A program made the translations under genes and the position numbers. Below, piece by piece: positions 16,129 to 22,976 of a stretch of 23,857 bases of DNA; position 1 is the stretch's first letter; every line of letters starts with the position of its first letter. Source of the stretch: CAYTRP01 sp964625145 (GTDB lineage Bacteria > Sumerlaeota > Sumerlaeia > SLMS01 > JAHLLQ01). The stretch is from the NCBI GenBank assembly GCA_964625145.1, contig CAZVAQ010000041.1, positions 1-23,857 on the forward strand. The letters run 5' to 3'. The notes under the pieces were generated by a model. The model was not told the origin of the DNA and ran no database searches. It saw only the letters and a list, made by a program, of their open reading frames with translations.

Positions 16129-17076
16129 CTAGACTTCGATGCCCAGGCACCAGCATAGGATGGCCTTGATGGCGTGGAGGCGGTTTTCGGCTTGGTCGAA
16201 GGCGCGGCAGCGGGGGCCGTCCATGACTTCGTCGGTGATTTCCAGGCCGCGCTTGGCGGGCATGTCGTGGAGGACGAAGGCGTGGGGCGGGGCCAGGTCG
16301 AGGATCTGCTGGTTGATCTGGTAGTCCTGGAAGGCCTTCTTGCGGATCATGGCCTCGGCTTCGTAGCCCATGGAGGTCCAGATGTCGGTATACAGGACGT
16401 CGGCATCGATGGCGGCTTCCTTGGGGTCGCGGACGATGCGGATGTTCTTTTCGGCGCGGGGGTTGAGCTTGCGGGCGATCTCCCAGACGGTCATGCGCGG
16501 GTCGTAGTTGTGCGGGATGGCCATGACCATCTCGTTGTCAAAGATCGCAGCCATGAAGATGAGCGAGTTGCAGACGTTGTAGCCGTCGCCGATCCATCCG
16601 AGGCGGAAGCCGTCGATGGTGCCGTGGTGTTCGAGGATCGTGAGGTAGTCGGCGATGATCTGCGTGGGGTGCTCGAAATCGGAGAGGGCGTTGATGATGG
16701 GAACATCGGCCCACTGCGCCAGCTCTTCGAGGGTTGGGTGGTAGAAGACGCGGGCGGTGATGATCTGGACCCAGCGGGAGAGATTGCGGGCCAGGTCGCT
16801 GATGGATTCGCGCTCGCCGAGCTTGCCGATCTCGCTGGCCTGCAAGTTGATGGCGTGGCCACCAAGCTGGAACATGCCGGTCTCAAAGGAGCAGCGCGTG
16901 CGCAGCGAGGGCTTCTCGTAGATGGCGGCGAGGGTCTTGCCGACGAGGTGCGCGGGCTCGCGGCGGTTGGCGGCGAGCGCCTCCTTCGAGGCGGCTTTCA
17001 GGCGCTGGGCCATGCCGATGATTTCGCGCAGGTCGTCGCGCGTGAGGGAGCTGATGGCGAGGAAGTGACGAGACAT
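16129..17076 (-). CDS. argF: Ornithine carbamoyltransferase
   Basis: A 315-residue transcarbamylase. The carbamoyl-phosphate motif is EKPSLRTRCSFETG (54-67), with Leu58 in place of the usual Thr. GERESISDLARNLSR (87-101), HPTQ (136-139), GDGYNV (163-168) and TDIWTSMG (230-237, the ornithine-enzyme SMG loop) follow. The enzyme makes citrulline from ornithine and carbamoyl phosphate in arginine synthesis. The SMG loop favours ornithine over aspartate carbamoyltransferase. The usual HCLP ornithine-binding motif is HDMP (270-273), an Asp for the conserved Cys, so acetyl- or succinylornithine forms should also be considered. ATG at 17076 has no purine Shine-Dalgarno sequence. Its 5' leader is a long pyrimidine tract made of repeats. 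No other arg genes are nearby. Confidence 0.92.
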   Translation of the reverse strand: MSRHFLAISSLTRDDLREIIGMAQRLKAASKEALAANRREPAHLVGKTLAAIYEKPSLRTRCSFETGMFQLGGHAINLQASEIGKLGERESISDLARNLSRWVQIITARVFYHPTLEELAQWADVPIINALSDFEHPTQIIADYLTILEHHGTIDGFRLGWIGDGYNVCNSLIFMAAIFDNEMVMAIPHNYDPRMTVWEIARKLNPRAEKNIRIVRDPKEAAIDADVLYTDIWTSMGYEAEAMIRKKAFQDYQINQQILDLAPPHAFVLHDMPAKRGLEITDEVMDGPRCRAFDQAENRLHAIKAILCWCLGIEV

Positions 17077-17089
17077 GAGAGAGGGGGGA

Positions 17090-17181
17090 AGGAGGAAGGA
17101 TGAAGGATGAAGGATGAAGGCTGAAGGATGAAGAGATGCGGGTTGAGGGTTGAAGGATGAAGGATGAAGAGGTGCGGGTTG
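17090..17181. repeat. GGATGAA repeat and 24-bp direct repeat upstream of argF
   Basis: A purine tract on the plus strand composed of GGATGAA and GGAGGAA units. Within it a 24-base block (17122-17145) recurs at 17158-17181 with one mismatch, giving a 36-base period. It occupies nearly the whole argF upstream region. Confidence 0.9.
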
Positions 17182-17232
17182 GATGTGGTGGGTGGGTTGT
17201 GGGGTTGGGGCAACGTATAATTCGGACGCGAC

Positions 17233-18477
17233 TTACTCGATGAGGCGTTTGGAGAAGACGAAGGTGCGGTCGCGGCGTTCGCTGTAGTTCTCGTCGCCGG
17301 CCTTGAGGCTGGTGATCTGGACGCCGGGGCCGGCGGCTTCGATGTACTTGCCGTCACCGAGGTAGATGCCGGTATGGGAGATGGTTCCCCAACGGCCGAC
17401 GAAGTAGACGGTGTCGCCGCGCTGCATGGCGCCGCGGTGCCAGCGGGTGCCGGTGAGGGCGCCGGCGAGGGCTTGCTGGTCGCTGTCGCGGGCGAGGCTG
17501 AAGCCGACGGAGCGGAAGGAGGTCTGGACCAGGCCGGAGCAGTCGATGCCTTCCAAGGAGCGGCCGCCCCAGACGTAGGGTGTGCCGAGCAGGCGATGGG
17601 CGGCGGCGAGGGCGGCTTCGGTGGCGGCGGGTGTATCGGAGCGGATGGTGACGGTCTCCTTGGGGAGGGCGGTGCGGGTGTTGTCCGGCAGGCGGACCAG
17701 GACGCGGCCGTCGGATGTCTCGGCTTCTTCAAGGAAGACGATGGCGCCGGTGGGGATGACCTTGCCGTCGGGGGCCTTCTCATCGCGGAGCAGGCGGACG
17801 CGGCGTTCGCTCATGCGCGTGTCAAACGTGTCAGCATCGACGCGCACGATGTTGGATTCGTGGATGTGGCCGACATATCCTTCGTTCCCCATGCCGAGGA
17901 AGTAGCCGTCCGTCTCGGCGCGAAGGAGGAAGATGGGATCGCCGAGGAGGCCGACGGTGACGCGTTCGCTGCGTTCGCTGGGTCCGGCGTAATAGGCGGC
18001 GGCGGTGACGTTGACGAAGGCGAACTGCTCTTCGCCGAGGTTGGCGCTGGGGAGGACCTCGATGGTGTTCTCCGAGATCTGCAGGCCGAGGGATTCGAGG
18101 AACTGGAGCAGCGTGTCGAGGTTTTCGCTGTAGCCGACGTAGCCGGAGAGGGCGATGGTGCCTTCCGGCTGTGCGGTGGCGGTGACCTTGTAGGGGAACA
18201 GGCGGCGGTCGTTCAGGAATTCCTTGGGGAAGTAATCGACGTATTCCTGGGCGCGGGCGGGATCGCCCTTCAGGGAGGGCTCGATCTTGGCGGCGGCGCT
18301 GCGGAGCCGGCCCCGGCCGCGCTCCTCCCAGGATTGGGCGGTGTCCTCGCCGCGGCGGATTTCGCCTTCGGCCTCTTCGGGAGAGGCGGGGTTGTGACTG
18401 GCGACGTCGGCGTGGATCGGCATGGTGGCGGCCATCAGGAAAGTGGCAAACAGGGCGACTGCAAGCTGGTGCAGCAT
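17233..18477 (-). CDS. Secreted SH3-NlpC/P60 (C40) cell-wall endopeptidase
   Basis: A 414-residue precursor. Residues 1-23 form a signal peptide (LAVALFATFLMAATMPIHA). A long N-terminal module and SH3b-like domains (about 150-280) precede the C-terminal NlpC/P60 domain (285-414). LGTPYVWGG leads to DCSGLVQ with catalytic Cys313, and SHTGIYLG carries His368. The family normally has a third polar residue in a context like fIHA. Here the segment is KYIEAAG, giving Glu380 at or near that position. Such enzymes cleave D-Glu-diaminopimelate bonds in peptidoglycan. ATG at 18477 is chosen because the signal peptide starts there, and sequence upstream is GC-rich hairpins. It stands 156 bases upstream of argF, in the same orientation. 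Confidence 0.93.
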   Translation of the reverse strand: MLHQLAVALFATFLMAATMPIHADVASHNPASPEEAEGEIRRGEDTAQSWEERGRGRLRSAAAKIEPSLKGDPARAQEYVDYFPKEFLNDRRLFPYKVTATAQPEGTIALSGYVGYSENLDTLLQFLESLGLQISENTIEVLPSANLGEEQFAFVNVTAAAYYAGPSERSERVTVGLLGDPIFLLRAETDGYFLGMGNEGYVGHIHESNIVRVDADTFDTRMSERRVRLLRDEKAPDGKVIPTGAIVFLEEAETSDGRVLVRLPDNTRTALPKETVTIRSDTPAATEAALAAAHRLLGTPYVWGGRSLEGIDCSGLVQTSFRSVGFSLARDSDQQALAGALTGTRWHRGAMQRGDTVYFVGRWGTISHTGIYLGDGKYIEAAGPGVQITSLKAGDENYSERRDRTFVFSKRLIE

Positions 18478-18620
18478 GGGTGCGGATACCCTCCTTCCCC
18501 CAGTAGGGGGAGAGGACAATGCCTCCGCGTGGTGCCGGGGGGCAAGGGGTGACGCGGCCCCATAGGGGCGCGAGGGCTGGTGGAGCCCGATGTGTATCTG
18601 GAGTTGTCCGAGGGGTTGTG
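18478..18620. other. Spacer with small GC-rich hairpins
   Basis: Between the endopeptidase start and tRNA-Cys. CCCCC (18497-18501) with GGGGG (18506-18510) forms one stem. CGC-GCCCC and GGGGC-GCG around ATA (18553-18572) forms another. No gene is seen. Confidence 0.5.
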
Positions 18621-18696
18621 TGGAGGTGCGGGTGGGAGTCGAACCCACGAATAAAGCTTTTGCAGAGCTTCCCCTTAACCACTTGGGTACCGCACC
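18621..18696 (-). tRNA. tRNA-Cys (GCA anticodon)
   Basis: On the minus strand the acceptor arms GGTGCGG (18696-18690) and CCGCACC (18631-18625) pair, followed by discriminator T and an encoded CCA (18623-18621). The anticodon stem AAGCT/AGCTT encloses loop CTGCAAA, giving anticodon GCA for cysteine. GTGGG-TTCGACT-CCCAC is the T arm. It is 76 nucleotides long. The gene lies upstream of the endopeptidase, in the same orientation. Confidence 0.96.
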
Positions 18697-18855
18697 CCGG
18701 GGGAGTGGTATGCTGGGGTTGGGGAGGGGCTCAGGTCAAAGGGAAAACAGGGGGAGCAAAGTTCCGGGAAGGAGAGTTCCTCGTTCCTCGTTGAAGGAAG
18801 GGAGAAGCGAACGGAGCCAGGGCATCCGTGCCCGGGCGGGGAGAACCAGTTCCAC
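18697..18855. other. Non-coding spacer with repeat relatives
   Basis: It contains GTTCCTCGTTCCTCGTTG (about 18776-18793), related to the GGAACGGGGAACCA family. A GGGCA-TCCG-TGCCC hairpin (about 18821-18834) also lies here. No gene is recognised on either strand. Confidence 0.5.
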
Positions 18856-19182
18856 GTGCAGAGTTCTGATCTCAACGAAGTGGGAATCGTCGGGGTGTTG
18901 AAGGACATTTTGGGGGTTGCCTGTGGCTGCGATCGATGTCACGAAAGTCGGGATATGTGGATCAGGATCGAGTGGAGCCGCATGCATCCGGACACGCTTC
19001 GGCTTACTCACCAGCGATACTTCGAGGATCTTCGACAGATACTGGAGGGTCTTGCGAAGCCGGCCGAGTCCCCTGTTTGTATTGCCGGATTTCTGATCGC
19101 GCAAGCATCACCTCATTCCAACACGCTATCTGAAACCATTCTGTGGCACTTTGGAGTCTTCGTCCGATGGCCAAGTTCGTGA
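18856..19182 (+). CDS. Possible small protein overlapping the PIN gene (hypothetical)
   Basis: A 108-codon GTG-start frame whose stop falls 16 bases inside the PIN-domain gene. Translation has a Cys-x-x-Cys-like segment (GCDRCHE, about 27-33), several aromatic residues, and helix-compatible RLTHQRYFEDLRQILEGL. A GGGGAG lies upstream. Location and overlap would fit an antitoxin, but no DNA-binding motif (ribbon-helix-helix, AbrB, HTH) is seen. Third-position GC is lower than in neighbouring genes, and an open frame also exists antisense. No family is recognised, and it may not be expressed. Confidence 0.3.
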   Translation: MQSSDLNEVGIVGVLKDILGVACGCDRCHESRDMWIRIEWSRMHPDTLRLTHQRYFEDLRQILEGLAKPAESPVCIAGFLIAQASPHSNTLSETILWHFGVFVRWPSS

Positions 19183-19565
19183 TCGGGCCCGACGTGGCCC
19201 TCTTTCTTGCGGAGAAGTCCATTGGGGTTTCCGAGGAGCATCAGCTCCTGGCGCCGACGCTGCTGCGGTCGCAGGTGTTGGCGAAGCTGTATCAGGCAGT
19301 CCAGCGGGAGGAGTTGACGAAGAAGGAAGCGAACCGGCGGCTGGATTTCATCCGCGGGTTGCGGATGCGGTTGTTGGGCGACCGGGTCTTGCAGGAGGTC
19401 GCATGGAAGATTGCGGAGCAGCTTGGATGGCCGGACACGATGGCGGCGGAGTACTTGGCGTTGACTCAGTTGCAGGCCGATGCGTTCATTACGTTGGACA
19501 AGGGACTGGTGCGCGTGGCGAAGGGTGTGGTGAAGGTGGAGCGCGTTGGGGTGTTGGTGGAATGA
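19167..19565 (+). CDS. PIN-domain (VapC-like) ribonuclease/toxin
   Basis: A 132-residue PIN domain. Acidic residues are placed as expected: Asp9 (VIGPDVAL), Glu/Asp in the central GDRVLQEVAWKIAEQLGWPD, and Asp residues in ADAFITLDKGL near the C-terminus. LLAPTLLRSQVLAKLY is highly typical of a VapC subgroup common in actinobacteria and soil bacteria. VapC proteins are Mg-dependent endoribonucleases that cut tRNA or rRNA and are neutralised by a cognate antitoxin. ATG at 19167 matches the family start. Initiation at 19143 would add eight residues. No recognised antitoxin is adjacent. Only the uncertain small frame overlaps upstream. Confidence 0.85.
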   Translation: MAKFVIGPDVALFLAEKSIGVSEEHQLLAPTLLRSQVLAKLYQAVQREELTKKEANRRLDFIRGLRMRLLGDRVLQEVAWKIAEQLGWPDTMAAEYLALTQLQADAFITLDKGLVRVAKGVVKVERVGVLVE

Positions 19566-19621
19566 GACGCGCAAACACGTGGGACCGATGACCATGCCTT
19601 GCAAGGGACCAATGAACTGAC

Positions 19622-20128
19622 ATGGCATCAAGAGTACCGGTTATACGACAGATTGCGTGGCGCTCCCTGTTTCCGCATCTGCTGATCATGGGCTTGCTGA
19701 TCGGAGCGGGGTGGTTCGTTGGTCTGCCTTATTATCCCGCGGTTGGTGCCGGCGTCTATCTGGTGTATTCGATCGGCAGCCGGTTCCTGCTGCTGCGCGC
19801 TCATCGGGCCGGCATGAGGTTGGTGCGCCGGGAGCAGTTCTCGGATGCGATTCCGCACTTCCAGCATAGCTATGAGTTCTTCACCCATCATCGCTGGATC
19901 GATGATTGGCGGTTCGTCACGCTGTTGTCATCGAGCGAGATCAGCCACCGGGAGATGGCGCTGGTGAATCTGGCGTTCTGTCATGCGCAGCTTGGGAGCG
20001 GCGAGAAGGCACGGGAGTATTATCTGCAGGCGGTGCGGGAATATCCGGGGAGCCGGGTTGCGGAGGCCGGATTGAGGATGATCGAGGCGGGGAGGGGGAT
20101 TGGGGAGGCGGTGTCCGCGCGTGAATGA
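19622..20128 (+). CDS. Membrane protein with a TPR-like helical domain, unknown function
   Basis: A 168-residue protein. Two transmembrane segments (about 14-52, WRSLFPHLLIMGLLIGAGW then YYPAVGAGVYLVYSI) are followed by a cytoplasmic or periplasmic helical domain. The domain has tetratricopeptide features: FSDAIPHFQHSYEFF, then EMALVNLAFCHAQLGSGEKA and YYLQAVREYPGS. A WIDDWRFVTLLSSSEISHREM block between the helices resembles an uncharacterised family with this two-TM plus TPR layout. I recall relatives in Bacteroidetes but cannot verify this. TPR units usually mediate protein interactions. The ATG at 19622 is 56 bases downstream of the PIN stop. Function is unknown. Confidence 0.8.
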   Translation: MASRVPVIRQIAWRSLFPHLLIMGLLIGAGWFVGLPYYPAVGAGVYLVYSIGSRFLLLRAHRAGMRLVRREQFSDAIPHFQHSYEFFTHHRWIDDWRFVTLLSSSEISHREMALVNLAFCHAQLGSGEKAREYYLQAVREYPGSRVAEAGLRMIEAGRGIGEAVSARE

Positions 20129-20315
20129 AGTTGTGGTGTGTAGGACGCTTCGCATTTTATTGTATACGCTTTGGGAACCGCTTGGCCGATGGTGTCACAC
20201 GCGACTCTCAGCCAGGAATGATCGCGGATGGGATGCCACAATGTGCGCAAACTACACGTAATAGGCACGACTCAACTGGCGTCCCTCCGGGGCGCGATTC
20301 AATAATCCCTCCTTA

Positions 20316-20345
20316 CCCCCCATCGCCCTTCGGGGCGATGGGGGG
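20316..20345. repeat. Perfect 13-bp hairpin with TTCG loop
   Basis: Arms CCCCCCATCGCCC (20316-20328) and GGGCGATGGGGGG (20333-20345) flank the very stable tetraloop TTCG. Transcribed RNA would fold strongly in either direction. No T-tract follows. Confidence 0.8.
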
Positions 20346-20350
20346 CTATT

Positions 20351-20378
20351 CAACTGTGGTCCCTATCGGGACCAGTTG
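20351..20378. repeat. Bulged hairpin TGGTCCC/GGGACCA
   Basis: Inner stem TGGTCCC (20357-20363) and GGGACCA (20368-20374) around TATC. Outer CAAC and GTTG pair after a two-base bulge. It follows the TTCG hairpin by five bases. Confidence 0.7.
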
Positions 20379-20520
20379 TGGACTTTGCGCGCAGTCGATA
20401 TGGACAAGCGGTACGGATTCACGATGCACTGCGACCTGCCATAGCGTTGTAGCTGAGAAGGAGGTGGCAATCCCAGTAAGGTCGGACCTCTGGCAACAGT
20501 CCACTCTCTTGTTAATCCCA

Positions 20521-20539
20521 GGCGGGCGAGACGCCCGCC
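20521..20539. repeat. GGCGGGCG/CGCCCGCC palindrome
   Basis: Perfect 8-bp arms with loop AGA, seven bases past the DUF4287 gene stop. It is related to a GGGCGGGCGCCC-type palindrome inside the glycosyltransferase gene (about 667-690). Confidence 0.75.
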
Positions 20540-20545
20540 CTCCCT

Positions 20546-21118
20546 TCAGCCCGCTGCATCGTATGCTGCCTTGATCCAGCCGAGGAGTTCCCTGTCGACT
20601 TCCTTGGCGTCGGAGACGCGGACCTTGAATTGGCACATGCCGCCGGGTCTCTCGGCTTGGAGGCGATCGGTGCCTTTGAGGTCCTTGATGTTGAGGCCGA
20701 CTTCGACCTGGCTTTGGGTAGCGGGGCCGATCATGGCGAACTGTTTTTTGCGGCGCAGGCTGAGGTAGGTTTTCTTGGGCGCGATTTCAAAGTCGCCGAA
20801 CTTGGCGATGGCGGTCATGAGCTTGTCGTGGATGGGGCGCAGGGCGGCTTTCTTGCCGGAGTAGATTTGGTCGGTGGCGTCGTCGGGCTTTGCCGCGGTG
20901 GCCTTTGACTGCCCGGCGTCGGTCTGCTTGTGGATGTGCGCGAGGAGATTGGCGTCGCCGTGGCCGATGCCAAGTTCGGTCTTGAGCATGGCCACGATCT
21001 GGCCATGTTTATCGAGGCCGGACTTGCTGATGATGGCGTGGAGTTGGGCGAGGGTCTTGCCGGTTTTTGCCTGAATGTTCTTGAGCTGGGTTTCGGTGGC
21101 CTTGTCGACGGTGCTCAT
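20546..21118 (-). CDS. DUF4287-DUF5655 domain protein
   Basis: A 190-residue protein. The N-terminal DUF4287 helix bundle is ATETQLKNIQAKTGKTLAQL with GIGHGDANLLAH (about 45-60). The C-terminal DUF5655 domain starts at IYSGKKAALRPIHDKLM and contains EIAPKKTYLSLRRKKQFAM, IGPATQSQVEVGLN and a final helix-rich part. Neither domain has a known biochemical activity. The second resembles DUF1801-type proteins by fold rather than by motif. Internal ATGs at 21118 and 21130 are both possible. 21118 begins the conserved part. The 20546 stop is seven bases from the palindrome at 20539. Confidence 0.9.
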   Translation of the reverse strand: MSTVDKATETQLKNIQAKTGKTLAQLHAIISKSGLDKHGQIVAMLKTELGIGHGDANLLAHIHKQTDAGQSKATAAKPDDATDQIYSGKKAALRPIHDKLMTAIAKFGDFEIAPKKTYLSLRRKKQFAMIGPATQSQVEVGLNIKDLKGTDRLQAERPGGMCQFKVRVSDAKEVDRELLGWIKAAYDAAG

Positions 21119-21224
21119 CGTGGGTGGCATCTCGCGCTGGGATGGGGCTGCAAGTTGCTGGACTCGTTTCAGCAATCAACGGCGCTGTTAAGAGGGAGGA
21201 GAAGGCTGGGGAACTGCGCCGGGC

Positions 21225-21605
21225 TCAAAGGATCTGTCCAAAAGCGATGTCGTGGTCGTCGAGGTCCTGGATGCCGAACTCGCGGACGCCGTAGGGTTTG
21301 TCGTGCAGGGTGTAGTCGATGCGCGCGCCGCCGGAGATGAGCTCGGCGTACAAGGCGTCGACGTCATCGACCCAGAAGTAGACGTTCCACATCTTGTCGC
21401 GGACTTGCCAGTGCGGGGTGGACGCGTGCCCGGCGGGAAGCTGGGCCAGCATGAGGGAAAAGCCGTCGCGTCGCAGGATGCAGAAGTCGGGCGGCTCGCC
21501 ATAGAAGTGATCATAGGAGAAGCCGACGGCATCGCGAAAGTAATTGGCGGAGGCGACGACATCGCGAACAAGGAGGATGGGGGCACTGCCGGTCAGTCGC
21601 GGCAT
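21225..21605 (-). CDS. VOC-family (glyoxalase/bleomycin-resistance fold) protein
   Basis: A 126-residue protein of two betaalphabetabetabeta modules. PILLVRDVVASANYFRDAVGF opens the first, and NVYFWVDDVDALYAELISGG opens the second. The last module ends REFGIQDLDDHDIAFGQ, with the standard final strand. These proteins bind a metal at the fold's cleft and act as lyases, dioxygenases or resistance proteins. The metal ligands are not all obvious and no substrate can be assigned. The ATG is at 21605, 19 bases from a strong stem-loop. It lies in the same orientation as, and 106 bases upstream of, the DUF4287 gene. Confidence 0.9.
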   Translation of the reverse strand: MPRLTGSAPILLVRDVVASANYFRDAVGFSYDHFYGEPPDFCILRRDGFSLMLAQLPAGHASTPHWQVRDKMWNVYFWVDDVDALYAELISGGARIDYTLHDKPYGVREFGIQDLDDHDIAFGQIL

Positions 21606-21620
21606 GATAGATGGGTGCCT

Positions 21621-21653
21621 TCACGGTGGAGTGGTGATTCTACTCCACCGTGA
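21621..21653 (-). terminator. 12-bp stem-loop between the DUF4384 and VOC genes
   Basis: Perfect arms TCACGGTGGAGT (21621-21632) and ACTCCACCGTGA (21642-21653) with a 9-base loop. It lies after the DUF4384 stop and before the VOC start. It is probably a terminator or mRNA boundary, though no T-run follows. Confidence 0.5.
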
Positions 21654-21675
21654 GACAATATGACGGGCCGTGTGT

Positions 21676-22782
21676 CTAGCGCCTTCTGGCGCGGTCGAGC
21701 GTGAAGCGGAACGATTCGGTGCGGCCTTCGCGGATGCGGACGCGTTCGTATTCGGGGCGGTAACCGTCGCGTTCCAGGCAAATCTCGTAGGTGCCCGGCG
21801 GCAGGCGCACAGTCAGCGGCGTCTGTCCCCAATATCGGCCATCGATCTTGACCGACGCAGAAGAGGGTGACGAACGGATGGTGGTTGTCGTCAGCCGGAC
21901 CCGGCGATCATCGATCGGGTCGCGATAGCGCGGCGGCGAATAGGCGGGCGGGTGATACGGGTCGTAGCTGAAGTAGCTGGGTGGGCGATGGTAGGGATAG
22001 TGGTGAATCGGCGGATCATACGAGGGGACGCGGGATGGATAGTAGATCGTCGTGCCGGATGAGATGGATCCGCGGCCGGTGCTGTAGGAGAAGGACGTGC
22101 CGTCACCCATCAGCGATCCGAAGAAGCCATCATGGATAACAATGGGCGAACGCGGGATAGGGCGCGTGATCGTGATCAGGCGCGTGGAATAGCCGCAAGA
22201 GGGCGAGATACGCCATGCGGAAGCGCTCTCCACATGCATGCCGCCTGCGCCGCCCATGATGGCGCGCGACGGCACCGACTGCCGCGGGGCATCCAGCGCG
22301 CGGCGCGAGGCGGCGATGCTTTCCTCCAGGCGCGCGCGGAACTGCACGGGCGTTGTCAGACGAACGGGGAACGGTTCGCCCGAAACGCCGACAAGATCGT
22401 ACGAACGCAGCCAATCGAACTGCTGCGTCGTGGCAAAGGCGGAGATGGTGGCGGTCCCTTCCGGTCCCGAGGCGACCAGGCCATAGCTGGACGATGGCAG
22501 ACGAACCGAGCGCACTCCGCGCAGATGATTGTCGCGATGATGGCCATTGGGGAAAATCTGGCGCGTGGTGCCGTGTGCGTCGGTGCTGAACACATACACC
22601 CATGCATCGCGATCCGTGCGGATGTTCATGGAGACGGGTTCGCCAATCGCGAAGTGCGACGACAGCAATTCGATGGCGACATTGACGGGGCGATCGGTGG
22701 AGGAGGTGACCTGCGCCGGCACGGCCGCAACCGCCGCCAACAACGCGACGAGCAAGGTGATGATTCGGATGGTGGAGAACAT
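21676..22782 (-). CDS. Exported DUF4384-PEGA domain protein
   Basis: A 368-residue precursor. The signal peptide is MFSTIRIITLLVALLAAVAA, residues 1-24, cleaved near VPAQ. A DUF4384 domain follows (about 30-130: IGEPVSMNIRTDRDAWVYVF, then FPNGHHRDN). A variable region is rich in Ser, Tyr and Pro (about 200-290, YHRPPSYFSYDPYHPPAY). The C-terminal 70 residues are a PEGA beta-sandwich (SSASVKIDGRYWGQTPLTVR then LPPGTYEICLERDGYRPEYE). PEGA modules often mark cell-surface anchoring or polysaccharide binding. ATG at 22782 has GGGAGG nine bases upstream. There is no lipobox cysteine. It likely acts outside the inner membrane, and its role is unknown. Confidence 0.9.
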   Translation of the reverse strand: MFSTIRIITLLVALLAAVAAVPAQVTSSTDRPVNVAIELLSSHFAIGEPVSMNIRTDRDAWVYVFSTDAHGTTRQIFPNGHHRDNHLRGVRSVRLPSSSYGLVASGPEGTATISAFATTQQFDWLRSYDLVGVSGEPFPVRLTTPVQFRARLEESIAASRRALDAPRQSVPSRAIMGGAGGMHVESASAWRISPSCGYSTRLITITRPIPRSPIVIHDGFFGSLMGDGTSFSYSTGRGSISSGTTIYYPSRVPSYDPPIHHYPYHRPPSYFSYDPYHPPAYSPPRYRDPIDDRRVRLTTTTIRSSPSSASVKIDGRYWGQTPLTVRLPPGTYEICLERDGYRPEYERVRIREGRTESFRFTLDRARRR

Positions 22783-22938
22783 GACACGGAACCTCCCGCC
22801 CCGTCTTGGGGGACACATGGACGGTACCCCCCCTGACAATTCCCGACAAGCTGATTCGGCCGCTTGTTCCCGAAAATGAGACCTCGATGCCTGGCGATTT
22901 CGCGTTGCCAGCGCCCCGGCCGTTGGACGACCACAGGG

Positions 22939-22969
22939 GGCGCCGGGCCGGAGTTGCTCTCCCGGCGCC
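22939..22969. other. 9-bp inverted repeat just upstream of tRNA-Arg
   Basis: Arms GGCGCCGGG and CCCGGCGCC around a 13-base loop, ending seven bases before the tRNA. It may be a processing or regulatory structure, or the end of a divergent element. There is no further support. Confidence 0.4.
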
Positions 22970-22976
22970 TAGTTGC

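Larger units (their letters stand above)
20129..20545. other. 417-base spacer without a gene, carrying a palindrome cluster
   Basis: No convincing coding frame on either strand, although a frame at 20125-20574 is open. It contains four hairpins: 20283-20300, 20316-20345, 20351-20378 and 20521-20539. Two of them share the flank TCAACTG. It looks like a site of accumulated short palindromic repeats between convergent genes. Confidence 0.75.

Noticed and set aside
18736..19104. Minus-strand 122-codon frame in the region before the PIN gene
   Set aside because: Part of it is translated repeat DNA and no family is recognised. The plus-strand alternative has better context.
20125..20574. Plus-strand 149-codon frame across the palindrome cluster
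   Set aside because: Its translation is made of translated hairpins (such as GGRDARPP) with no domain, and it overlaps the DUF4287 gene end.
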